64,000 nucleotides of DNA from M3007 sp964484205 (GTDB lineage: Bacteria > Bacteroidota > Bacteroidia > Chitinophagales > Saprospiraceae). Location: contig CAZAEZ010000014.1 of NCBI GenBank assembly GCA_964484205.1, positions 1 to 64,000 of the forward strand, given 5' to 3'. Under the pieces are notes generated by a model. That model was not told where the DNA came from and searched no databases. It worked only from the letters and a program-made list of their open reading frames with translations. Numbering within the stretch: position 1 is the first letter of the stretch; each line of letters starts with the position of its first letter. Of this stretch, positions 15,375 through 23,509 are shown in pieces. The position numbers and the translations under genes were made by a program.

Positions 15375-16523
15375 TTAACGGACCACCTTTCGCACTGCCC
15401 GCTCACTTCCGGCAGTTAATTCGAAAAAATACACCCCGGGAACGGCCCCTTCCCAACCCAGCTGTTCGTCAATTTCAGTTCCCTCAAAGCGATGTTGCCG
15501 GTGCAGCTGCCCCAAGGTATTCCAAATCCGAACAGTAAAGGGCATAGGTGCGGCAAGATCGACTTGCAGGCGGACGGTTGGGCTACCCGGTGCGCCCAGT
15601 ACAGTAAAATGCTGTAGCGCAGAGGCCTCGGTCGCAGCAACTGCCGGCAAGGGATCTCCCCAACTTTGAATAAAGGTCGCCTGGCAAGCAGTGTCTATGG
15701 AAAAACGCCAATAATGCCGAAAGATGCAACCGGCCGGGCAATCGCCCCAACCGTGCGAAAAGTCGATCACCATCGGATTATCCCAGGATTGAATTTCCGT
15801 GCGGTCGCCATCGCCTGCGATCGTCCTGGGTTCGGCCACGTAAAAGCCGGCGGCGCCGGAAAAAGCTTTAGACAAGGCAAAGGTGTTCAGCGGAAAGGGG
15901 GAGTCTACGATGAGCCAACGTTTGCCGGAGCTGACAAAAAACAACCGGGCTTTTAGCAAATAGGTGTTCATCAGGTTGTCAACTACCAGATCGCCGCTGG
16001 GGAAAATGCCGTTTTGAAGATTTTTACCCCAGGTTTCCGAGCTGTCGACGGCCAAATAAATACTGGTTGGTGAAAAGTTGAGCGGACCGGCAAAGGAATG
16101 CACGTAGGTGAACAGCTCATCCCGCGCGGGGTTGTTTGTCAGCTGATAGACATTGATCAGTGCTTTCAAGACGCGTTGGTACAGGGAATCCGGAATAGCA
16201 ATAGTTGTGGAATCGCCAAGCCCCTGCACCTGCCGGTGAAAGGCGCGGGCTTTGGCAGCGAAATGAAAACGTGCTGCCAGGGCCGCGGTGGCGTTGCAAG
16301 GGCCGGTAATTTGCTGGCACTCCCCGGGTACGAAAGAAGTAATACCGTGGTGGTACAGTGCTTCACAATCGTTGCCGTAGGTTATGCTGTCGCAGCTGCA
16401 TACCGGCAGGTAGATAGCCGGGCAGGCTGCATTCGGGTTGAGAAATTGGGCATTGTAGCAGGATTGACTGTGTGCGGTAAAAGGAATCAGGGCAAGGGCA
16501 AGGAACAAGGTGTACTTTCTCAT
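15375..16523 (-). CDS. Secreted Kazal-domain protein with T9SS type A sorting domain
   Basis: Residues 1-19 form a signal peptide (MRKYTLFLALALIPFTAHS). Residues about 22-69 are a Kazal-like serine protease inhibitor domain: CPAIYLPVCSCDSITYGND is followed by a Cys and then GITSFVPGEC, close to the family pattern of CPxxYxPVCGxDGxTYxNxC. The middle, about 70-300, is not recognised; it contains Trp-rich segments such as HGWGDCPAGCIFRHYWRF. The C-terminus is a T9SS type A domain (FTVRIWNTLGQL, PGVYFFEL, final RAVRKVVR). The protein is therefore likely to be shown on the cell surface or released. Kazal modules are recurrent in secreted proteins of this phylum; whether this one inhibits proteases is not known. 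Confidence 0.85.
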   Translation of the reverse strand: MRKYTLFLALALIPFTAHSQSCYNAQFLNPNAACPAIYLPVCSCDSITYGNDCEALYHHGITSFVPGECQQITGPCNATAALAARFHFAAKARAFHRQVQGLGDSTTIAIPDSLYQRVLKALINVYQLTNNPARDELFTYVHSFAGPLNFSPTSIYLAVDSSETWGKNLQNGIFPSGDLVVDNLMNTYLLKARLFFVSSGKRWLIVDSPFPLNTFALSKAFSGAAGFYVAEPRTIAGDGDRTEIQSWDNPMVIDFSHGWGDCPAGCIFRHYWRFSIDTACQATFIQSWGDPLPAVAATEASALQHFTVLGAPGSPTVRLQVDLAAPMPFTVRIWNTLGQLHRQHRFEGTEIDEQLGWEGAVPGVYFFELTAGSERAVRKVVR

Positions 16524-16581
16524 ACAAGTTTTATTTTAGGTTATACAGAACATGCAATGGAAGATACAACCTTGCGGGTGG

Positions 16582-17142
16582 TTACCCCGCATTTTCATAG
16601 GCTAATTTTAGCCAATCGAATACAGCCTTGTCCAGATCCTCCGCATTTTCGATCCGTATCCGGTGCGTGCACATCGCGTTCCAGCTGCCGCCGGCCTCCA
16701 GTTTGCCCGCGGGTTCCTGGCCTTTCAGGTTGAGCCCGATATCGAGCCGGGTTTTGGTGGAGGGTTGGATCAGGGAAAACTGTTTTTTGCGGCGCAGGCT
16801 GACGTAGGCATTTTTCGGCGCGATTTCAACATCGGCGCCGAAGGCTTTTATTTTTTCAATCAACTGATCGTAAAACGGGCGAAGGTTTTCCTTGCCGCTG
16901 TATTGTTTTTCGATCAGATCGTCGGTACTGGCAGCCGAGCCGGCATCCGAGCCCTTGGCTTTGTGTGCCACCAGGTTGGCAAAGCCGTGCGTGAAGCCGT
17001 GTTTTTCTTTTAAAAATTTGATGATTTCGCCGTGTTTGCTGTGGCCGCTTTGCTGAACGATCTCAATCCACTGGTTCAGTGTTTTGCCGGTGTTTTTGTG
17101 GAGGTTTTCGATCATGGTGTTTTCCGCTGTATCCATGTGCAA
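16582..17142 (-). CDS. DUF4287 / DUF5655 domain protein
   Basis: The first half (about residues 9-70: MIENLHKNTGKTLNQWIEIV, then HGEIIKFLKEKHGFTHGFAN) fits DUF4287. The second half (about 85-185: LRPFYDQLIEKIKAFGADVE, APKNAYVSLRRKKQFSLIQP, TRLDIGLNLKG) fits DUF5655. This two-domain arrangement is common in soil bacteria and its function is unknown. The DUF5655 part resembles DUF1801-like small alpha/beta proteins. The protein is soluble and cytoplasmic. Start at 17142 (MHMDTAENT) or the ATG six bases on; the difference is trivial. The 90-base gap upstream is AT-rich. Confidence 0.9.
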   Translation of the reverse strand: MHMDTAENTMIENLHKNTGKTLNQWIEIVQQSGHSKHGEIIKFLKEKHGFTHGFANLVAHKAKGSDAGSAASTDDLIEKQYSGKENLRPFYDQLIEKIKAFGADVEIAPKNAYVSLRRKKQFSLIQPSTKTRLDIGLNLKGQEPAGKLEAGGSWNAMCTHRIRIENAEDLDKAVFDWLKLAYENAG

Positions 17143-17228
17143 TTTTTTAAATTAAAAAAGTGAATGTGGCGAAAAATAAAATTAATGTTTTAAAATAAAT
17201 TGTTTTTAAAACAAAAAATATACAAACG

Positions 17229-17732
17229 TCATTTCGCAGCGGGTAAATGCGCCGATTGGCCACACAAAATTTTCCAGCCGTCGAGGCGCCGGATCACCAC
17301 GCCCGATTCGGTCATGCGCAGTTGCGTTGCTGTGCCGGTGGTGTCGAGGAGCGTACCCGACACAATGCCGGTATAGGCAGCCAGCTCCGGCGAAAGCGGG
17401 TTGATCCGAACGCTCTCCCACTGGTAGTCGATGCGGCGGAAGGCGCTTGCGTTTTCGAGCACGATGGTCCGGACCGAGTCGTACGACAAGGCGGAGGTGT
17501 AGGCCGGCGGCACCCAGAAAAAATCGTCGGAAGCGTCGAGGTAGCTAAACTCCGCAGTGAGCCCGTTTTTTTTGATTGCCTGAAAGTAATTGTTGAACAT
17601 CGTTTCGACTTCCCGGACAATGGCCGCACGGTCTTTTTCCGTAAACGGCTGGGGTTCCCGGGGGGCTTGGCAGGCGGTCCACCAGCCGCTCAGGCAAAGC
17701 AGGAAAAGCAGGCAAAGTCGTATATGTTTCAT
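17229..17732 (-). CDS. NTF2-like (SnoaL/DUF4440-type) lipoprotein
   Basis: The start at 17732 gives a lipoprotein signal MKHIRLCLLFLLCLSGWWTAC with the Cys at residue 21. A longer frame would overlap the upstream methyltransferase and bury this signal. The mature part, about 145 residues, has an NTF2-like layout: an N-terminal helix (AIVREVETMFNNYFQAIKKN), then strands with DDFFWVPP and a final RMTESGVVIRRLDGWKILCG that matches the DUF4440/SnoaL end. Such domains can be small enzymes or ligand pockets; no catalytic residue can be named. It starts one base after the methyltransferase stop, so the two form an operon. Confidence 0.82.
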   Translation of the reverse strand: MKHIRLCLLFLLCLSGWWTACQAPREPQPFTEKDRAAIVREVETMFNNYFQAIKKNGLTAEFSYLDASDDFFWVPPAYTSALSYDSVRTIVLENASAFRRIDYQWESVRINPLSPELAAYTGIVSGTLLDTTGTATQLRMTESGVVIRRLDGWKILCGQSAHLPAAK

Positions 17733-17733
17733 A

Positions 17734-18501
17734 TTATCCGATTGAATAAACGAAGTGAGCGGTTTCAACCCAAATTTCGCTATTTCGCCGGTAAGGGTCA
17801 AAAAAGCCGAGCAGGGGCGCTTGCGGGAAGTCGGTCAGGCGGGGGCCAAACAAAAAGCGCAGGATTTTAAGCCGGTTTTCGGGCGTGTCCGGAAAGTTGA
17901 TCAAAAAATTTACGGCCTCCCGGCGCCAGTTCAAACCCAGCTGATCCAGCGCTCCCGGCATGTCGTTTCCGGTAAAATAGGGGACGTCGAGGTTGAGCAA
18001 GCCGAAGCCCAGCTCCCAGCATTGGATGAGCACATTTTCCGAGCCGGCCATGGCAGCCAGGAGTTTGCCGCCGGGCCGGAGCCGGCGGAAAAGCGCGTCG
18101 ATCGTTTGCGCGAGATCGGGCACGTAGTACAACACATGGTTGGCCAGCACCAGATCACAACGCCGCTCCAGGGTATCGGGCAGGGCGGTATAAAGCCGGA
18201 TGCTGTGCTTGGAAAACGGTTGGAGGGTTTCTACGGCCTTTGCCAGGGCCTTGTCGCCGGGCTCCATCAGGGTAAGTTCCAGTCTCGCGGGCGACCAGTT
18301 GGTTTGTTGCAAAAAAAGGCGGGTGAAGGAGCCGGTGCCACAACCGAAATCCAGCATATGCACTGCACGCCCATTGCTACCCAACAGCGGGAGATACGCC
18401 GCATAGGCCTTCAGGTCTGCTTCGGCTTCCGTGGAATGCGCTTCAAAAAAGGCATAGTCGTCGAGGATGGGGTCGAATGCACTTTTTGAAAAATCGTTCA
18501 T
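17734..18501 (-). CDS. Class I SAM-dependent methyltransferase
   Basis: Motif I HMLDFGCGTGSFTRLF (about residues 48-63), an acidic residue at the end of strand 2 (LTLMEPGDKALA), CDLVLANHVLYYVPD and LRPGGKLLAAMAGSE identify a methyltransferase type 11/12 domain. The C-terminal third (NFLINFPDTPENRLKILRFL and LGFFDPYRRNSEIWVE) is helical and might bind the substrate, which is unknown. At 255 aa it differs from the methyltransferase at 14752-15354 and is not a close paralogue. It is the first gene of a tight pair with the NTF2-like lipoprotein. Confidence 0.9.
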   Translation of the reverse strand: MNDFSKSAFDPILDDYAFFEAHSTEAEADLKAYAAYLPLLGSNGRAVHMLDFGCGTGSFTRLFLQQTNWSPARLELTLMEPGDKALAKAVETLQPFSKHSIRLYTALPDTLERRCDLVLANHVLYYVPDLAQTIDALFRRLRPGGKLLAAMAGSENVLIQCWELGFGLLNLDVPYFTGNDMPGALDQLGLNWRREAVNFLINFPDTPENRLKILRFLFGPRLTDFPQAPLLGFFDPYRRNSEIWVETAHFVYSIG

Positions 18502-18633
18502 CTGCGGATGCTGAGTTTTTCCAGGCTATTGCTTCGCAAATTGCGCCGGGCACTTTTGTCTGCAAAATAGAAAAGCCCGGCGGGAAACGGAAGCAACCGT
18601 CTTCAAAACCGGAGGCATTGATTTGGCGGCCGG

Positions 18634-20025
18634 CTAATTTATAGCCAGGCATTCCAGCAACCATTCTTTTTCTGTCAGCACGGACTCATCGTGTATTTGC
18701 TGCCGGAGTTGGGTGCGGGTCTGCCGGTCCAAACCGGCCAAATTGCTGATGCGTTCGGTGAACCGGATGATGTTCAAATAATTTTTTCGATGGTAGCCAA
18801 TTACCTTTTTGCGGTGGATGTAGTTCCGCATGGCGTCGAGATGCGATTGCAACAGGTCGAATTCCTGCAACACGAAATAGGTTTTGAGCAGGAGGGTCTT
18901 GGCGGCGAGGTTGAGCAGCGGATCGCGGTAATTGGCTTTTTGCAACAACGTCAGCACCGAGTCGAAGCGGTTGCGCGCATAGTCCAGCCGGGCCTGGTTG
19001 AAACTCAGCGCACTGTCGCGGTAGGCTGGTTCCAGGTAGCCGTTGTAGTCCGGAATAAACCCGGCGGCCCAGTCGAGCTCGCCGCAGCGCAGGGCTGCCG
19101 CCACGATATTGTGGTAGGTAAAGCGGGACAGCACGCCGTTTTCAAACAAATAACCGGCCTCCAACGCCTGCCGGTACAGGCGCAATACCTCCTGCTCCAG
19201 GTGTTGCTCGCCGCGGTTGGTTTGCCGGATGCAATGATTGATGGCAAACATGTACAACTCCCGCAGTTCTCCGGGGCTGAAGTGTTGCTCGGTTTCGGCC
19301 AGCAACTGCATAAACCGGTGGAAATGCCCGTCTTCTTCCGGAAAAGCCAGCATGCGGCTGGTGGCCAGGTACAGGGCAATGCCCGGTGTGTCGGCCCATT
19401 CGGCGCGCTCCGCCATACGGATAATGGATTGGCTGGCCGAATTGTCTTCACCGGACGGGTATACGTTTTTCTGTGCAAGTTCCAGGCAGATCAGGCGCAG
19501 GCGGTGCACGAGGTAGGCCACATCGGTGTGTCGGGCGAGCGCGCGGATGGATTCGGTATTGGTGGGATTCAGGGTCAACTGCATATCGTGCTGCTCCTGG
19601 TGAAAATCGCGCAACAAGTTGTGGTAGTGTACATTGCGGAGCTGCTGCTGCTCCAGTTCGCGCCCGGCTGCGCTCATTTGCCGCTCGTAATGCCCCACGA
19701 GGCCGCGCCGGCGGTACAAACGGGCCAGTTGGAGCCGGTCCGGCAAGCTTTTATTTTTAAGCGCCTCCGTTTGTAAAAAAGTTTCCAAAAGGCGGTTCAG
19801 GTAACTTAGGAGCAGGCGAAACCGGGTTTCGTCGAAGGACTCGGAGGGGAACAAGGCCGACCACAAGGTTTGCTTGTCGGGCTCGCCGGGTAGGCACAAG
19901 AGGTCGAAAAGCCGGATCAAGTCAGTCCGGAGGTTAAAGTAAGGCGACTCCAAAAACCGGCGCGCGTGTTTCTGTTCCTGCGTGCTGAACGAGCGGATGA
20001 GTTGGGTTACGTTGCTGTTTTGCAT
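18634..20025 (-). CDS. Large all-helical (TPR-like) protein, function unknown
   Basis: The 463 residues are almost wholly predicted helix, with repeated helix pairs and conserved aromatic/Leu positions, but no clear TPR consensus. The N-terminus NVTQLIRSFSTQEQKHARRF and the order of motifs (a first block, LLLSYLNRLLETFL, then HYERQMSAAGRELE) resemble the protein at 35450-36997, which starts KLYRLIQGLTPAEKRYFKLF. I see these as members of one lineage-specific family of solenoid proteins found in Saprospiria. No signal peptide or enzyme motif is present. It is divergent from the T9SS gene at 20367. Confidence 0.75.
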   Translation of the reverse strand: MQNSNVTQLIRSFSTQEQKHARRFLESPYFNLRTDLIRLFDLLCLPGEPDKQTLWSALFPSESFDETRFRLLLSYLNRLLETFLQTEALKNKSLPDRLQLARLYRRRGLVGHYERQMSAAGRELEQQQLRNVHYHNLLRDFHQEQHDMQLTLNPTNTESIRALARHTDVAYLVHRLRLICLELAQKNVYPSGEDNSASQSIIRMAERAEWADTPGIALYLATSRMLAFPEEDGHFHRFMQLLAETEQHFSPGELRELYMFAINHCIRQTNRGEQHLEQEVLRLYRQALEAGYLFENGVLSRFTYHNIVAAALRCGELDWAAGFIPDYNGYLEPAYRDSALSFNQARLDYARNRFDSVLTLLQKANYRDPLLNLAAKTLLLKTYFVLQEFDLLQSHLDAMRNYIHRKKVIGYHRKNYLNIIRFTERISNLAGLDRQTRTQLRQQIHDESVLTEKEWLLECLAIN

Positions 20026-20366
20026 GAACGGACCGGTTTTTTGTTAAAAAAAAGCGGGTTTAAGGTCTTTAAAATGGTAAATTTTACTCTACAAAAAGTA
20101 AAACTCAAATTTAGATCATTTCAGGTATAACAAATACTATGCTGCACTAAATCAGGCATTTGTCCTGAATCAATCAGTTTGACGCCTTAACCCAGGCCCA
20201 ACAAATTCCAGTCTATAAATGCCCGAATTTGATTTTCCCTTCCCTGCTCTTCTGTTGCACTTTTGTACCAGGAAATATTTCCAAAGCGGCTTCCAGCCCG
20301 CCTGCAGGCATTTGTAATCCATCCCCTCTTCACCTGATCTTCGTCTTGACTTTAAAAATATTTGAA
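20026..20366. other. Divergent intergenic region with candidate promoter
   Basis: No gene is seen in these 341 bases between divergent genes. On the minus strand TAAATTTG (20106-20113) matches the -7 consensus, with TTTG (20131-20134) upstream at a slightly short spacing of 17. It could drive the helical protein gene. For the plus-strand T9SS gene no exact TAnnTTTG match was found; a near match (AATATTTG) lies at 20357-20364, directly before its ATG. Confidence 0.4.
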
Positions 20367-22454
20367 ATGAAAAAGTCTCCTACAATCCCAACCCATCGCC
20401 GGATCAGCCCGGTTTTTTTACTTCTGGTTGCTGTTTTTGTTAGTTTGGTACAAGCCGGCTACGGTCAGTGCGCCGGTAATATCACGCCACCCACGGTAGT
20501 TTGCCAGTCCGTTGTTGAACTGGATATTCGCCCGGGCGAATCCCGGACAATCGATGCCACAACCTTCGATGCCGGCTCATTCGATGATTGCAGCGCCTCC
20601 AACACCCTCCAGTTTTTTATTGAAACCGGCCCGCCTTCTGCAATGCCGCCGGCGACCACTGAATTGGAATTTGCCTCCACCCAAGCCGGCACCCACAGCA
20701 TTGTGCTCTGGGTAGTCGATGAGCAAGGCAATGCGGCCCATTGCACAACCAACCTGGAGGTATCTGCCTGCCAGTCCAGCCTTGCATTGGCGTGTAACGA
20801 CAATGTCACCGTTGCCCTGGGTCCAAACTTTACGGCTACCGTGGATGCTTTTGATATGCTGGAAGGCGGCCCGTATTGCAATTACAACACCTACATGGTT
20901 CGCCTTGGTCAGCCCGGCAACTTTGAACCCGCGCTGACGCTGGGACCCAATGATATTGGCACCCATTTATTATCCGTTCGGGAAAACAGTACCGGAGACC
21001 TCTGCTGGGGAATGCTGACGGTGGTGCCGGGCGTCCTTTCTGAAGACTGCCCGCTCATGTACATCGACCTGGCCACCTGGGCGATCCGACCCTGCTTTTC
21101 CAACTTATATTACATTACGTACATTAATGCCAGCACCTTTCCGATTCCCGATACACATGTGGAGCTTACGCTCGCGCCGGGGCTGGACTTCGAGAGTAGT
21201 GAACTACCGGAAACCGACCTGGGAAATAACCGATACCGTTTCGAAACCGGCAACCTGGCTGCGGGGCAGATAGGCCGGTTCTGGATCCGGTTTCAGGCCG
21301 ATTGCGATGCGCCGGTCGGCACTACGTACTGCTCGACAGCCGGTATCTTTCCGGATACCATTTGTGGGGGTACACAACCCTGGTCTGGCGCCGAAATAGC
21401 CGTGGAAGGCGTTTGCATCAACGACAGCATTTTTCTGAAAATTAAAAATATCGGAAAAGCCGCCACTACCCAGATGCTGGATTATGTGGTGGTGGAAGAT
21501 GTGCTGATGCGCTCGACCGGTTCGTTCAGCCTGGGCGCCGGCGGGGAAATGACGCTCGACCCTATTGATGCCAATGGCGCCACGATCCGTTTGGAAAGCA
21601 GTCAGGAGCCGGGCTTCCCCTACGGTGGGCGGCCTTCGGTGGCCATTGAAGGCTGCGGTGGATTTACACAGGGCATGGTTACACAGTTTCCGAATGCGCT
21701 GAGCAATCCGTTTACTGCCCGGGATTGCCGTGAAAGCACGGCCTCGTACGACCCGAACGATAAACAAGCCCTGCCAAAAGGCGTAGGCGCCGAACAGTTG
21801 ATCGAAAATACAATCTCATTGAATTACATGATCCGTTTCCAGAACACCGGTACCGACACGGCCTTCCGGGTGGTGCTGGTAGACACCCTGTCGGCTTATC
21901 TGAATCCGGCAACGTTGCGGCCGGGAGCTGCCAGCCACCCGTACCGTTGGGAACTGGTATCCGGCAATATTTTGCGGTTTACCTTTGACAATATCCTGCT
22001 GCCCGACAGTACGGTGAACGAGCCCGCCTCGCACGGCTTTGTGCAATTTGCTATTGCGCAAACGCCGCATAACCCTGACGGCACGCAAATCGACAACACC
22101 GCCGCCATCTTTTTCGATTTCAATGCACCGGTGCTGACCAATACGACCCGGCATGTGGTTGGCAGCCAACTGATCGTGGTATCGGTTGATGCGCCTGAAA
22201 ACGGTCAAAGTCCCCTGCAGGTGTACCCCAATCCGGCGACCGATCTGCTCCATTTCATCCTGGACCAGGCTGACGGAAAAACGACATTCCGTTTCGAACT
22301 ATTGGATGCCCTGGGCCGGCCGGTGCGCCAACTTAACGACGTCGCCTTGCCGCTTGCCTTACCCTGCTCCGGGCTGCCTGCCGGCAGTTACTTCTTCAGG
22401 CTAAGCAGTTTGGATGGCCGGGATGACTGGTCGGGCCGGGTGCTGGTGCGGTAA
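20367..22454 (+). CDS. Large secreted protein with DUF7619-type domain and T9SS type A signal
   Basis: The ATG at 20367 gives a signal peptide with a long N-region (MKKSPTIPTHRRISPVFLLL... ending QAGYGQ). Two Ig/HYR-like segments follow (residues about 35-225), then a middle region rich in beta structure. About residues 460-610 form the conserved repeat-like domain beginning DPNDKQALPKGVG, with LNYMIRFQNTGTDTAFRVVL, AYLNPATLRPGAASHPY and NTAAIFFDFNAPVLTNT, typical of DUF7619-type domains near the C-terminus of Bacteroidota surface proteins. The end is a T9SS type A domain (VYPNPATDLLHF, RFELLDALGRPV, final GRVLVR). It is probably a surface protein; ligand and role are unknown. Confidence 0.85.
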   Translation: MKKSPTIPTHRRISPVFLLLVAVFVSLVQAGYGQCAGNITPPTVVCQSVVELDIRPGESRTIDATTFDAGSFDDCSASNTLQFFIETGPPSAMPPATTELEFASTQAGTHSIVLWVVDEQGNAAHCTTNLEVSACQSSLALACNDNVTVALGPNFTATVDAFDMLEGGPYCNYNTYMVRLGQPGNFEPALTLGPNDIGTHLLSVRENSTGDLCWGMLTVVPGVLSEDCPLMYIDLATWAIRPCFSNLYYITYINASTFPIPDTHVELTLAPGLDFESSELPETDLGNNRYRFETGNLAAGQIGRFWIRFQADCDAPVGTTYCSTAGIFPDTICGGTQPWSGAEIAVEGVCINDSIFLKIKNIGKAATTQMLDYVVVEDVLMRSTGSFSLGAGGEMTLDPIDANGATIRLESSQEPGFPYGGRPSVAIEGCGGFTQGMVTQFPNALSNPFTARDCRESTASYDPNDKQALPKGVGAEQLIENTISLNYMIRFQNTGTDTAFRVVLVDTLSAYLNPATLRPGAASHPYRWELVSGNILRFTFDNILLPDSTVNEPASHGFVQFAIAQTPHNPDGTQIDNTAAIFFDFNAPVLTNTTRHVVGSQLIVVSVDAPENGQSPLQVYPNPATDLLHFILDQADGKTTFRFELLDALGRPVRQLNDVALPLALPCSGLPAGSYFFRLSSLDGRDDWSGRVLVR

Positions 22455-22460
22455 AGCCGG

Positions 22461-23330
22461 CTATTCAAACCGCCCTAATATGTTTCGCACGCTGTCTGCA
22501 TAGCCCCCGCCAAACAAATTCACATGCACCAGCAAATAGTACAGCTGGTAAATGTCCAAGCGCTCGTTGAAGCCTGGCTCCAAAGGCCAGGCTTCTTCGT
22601 AGGCGGCATAGAAAGCCGGGTCGAAACCGCCAAACAGGCGGCTCATCGCCAGGTCCATTTCCCGGTGTGCAAAACAGGCGGCGGGGTCGATAAGCACCGG
22701 CTGTCCGGCACCGTCGCAAAGAAAATTGCCGCTCCAGAGATCGCCGTGGCAAAGGGCAGGCTGTTCTTCGGGGCAGCGCCAGGCCAGGTTTTTGCACAGG
22801 CGGTCGAGTTGTTGCTCCGAAGCCGCATCGAAATAGCCCAACTCGCGGGCGAGCAACATTTGCGGCCATAGCCGCTCTTCGGCATAAAAATCCGCCCAGG
22901 TAGCGTGCCGGCTGTTCGACTGTGGCAGGCGGCCGATAAAATTGTCGTGGGCAAAACCGAACAGGGCCGAGGTATTGCCGTGCAAGTTGGCCAGGCTACG
23001 GCCAAAATTCTCCCAGAACAAGCGGTTGCGATAGCCGGGTTTGATGTATTCGAGTACCAGATAGGCATGCCCGTCGTCGGTGCTGCCGTGACCGAAAATT
23101 TTGGGTGTCCGGATCGATTTGGAAGCCCCCAATAAAGCCAGCCCCTGACTTTCGGTCCGAAACATCGCGGGCGCCTGTTTGCCGGTATTGGTTTTGACAA
23201 ACCATTGCCGTCCGTCGGGTGCGTCGAGCCGGTAGGCGTGGTTGATGTCGCCGCCGGAAAGCGGCTGTGCGGCGCTGATTTTTGTTTGCAGCAGCGTTTC
23301 CAGGTGTTTTTCCAGGCTGGTGGGTAGCAT
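22461..23330 (-). CDS. Fructosamine / ketosamine-3-kinase family protein
   Basis: The protein (289 aa from the chosen start) phosphorylates sugar adducts on proteins or free amines, leading to deglycation. Its fold is that of aminoglycoside/choline kinases. Visible features are GGDINHAYRL (N-lobe loop), K46 in WFVKTNTG, E60, the hinge LVLEYIKPG, the catalytic loop CHGDLWSGNF (residues 194-203) and the metal-binding LIDPAAC (213-219), followed by HREMDLAMSRLFGGF. These are the normal family markers. The ATG at 23330 fits the family start (MLPTSLEKHLE) and a -7 box lies only five bases upstream, so the mRNA may be leaderless. It is cytoplasmic. Confidence 0.93.
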   Translation of the reverse strand: MLPTSLEKHLETLLQTKISAAQPLSGGDINHAYRLDAPDGRQWFVKTNTGKQAPAMFRTESQGLALLGASKSIRTPKIFGHGSTDDGHAYLVLEYIKPGYRNRLFWENFGRSLANLHGNTSALFGFAHDNFIGRLPQSNSRHATWADFYAEERLWPQMLLARELGYFDAASEQQLDRLCKNLAWRCPEEQPALCHGDLWSGNFLCDGAGQPVLIDPAACFAHREMDLAMSRLFGGFDPAFYAAYEEAWPLEPGFNERLDIYQLYYLLVHVNLFGGGYADSVRNILGRFE

Positions 23331-23335
23331 GAGGG

Positions 23336-23343
23336 CAAAGGTA
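23336..23343 (-). promoter_or_regulatory. -7 box TACCTTTG almost touching the fructosamine kinase start
   Basis: The minus strand reads TACCTTTG, a full TAnnTTTG match, ending five bases before the ATG at 23330. If transcription starts at the usual distance of about 5-8 bases, the mRNA would begin at or next to the AUG, which means a leaderless transcript. Confidence 0.45.
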
Positions 23344-23509
23344 CATCGACGATCTGTTGAAAACATGTTGGAGCGTTGTTTGCGCAAACGCTAACGTTGC
23401 CGGCGAACGTCTGCCACCCGACACAAGTCTAAACTGCCCTGTTTCAAGTATTTCAACTGATCGCACTATCCGGCATCTTTGACCCTTTTCCCACCAATCC
23501 CTTTTCCCG

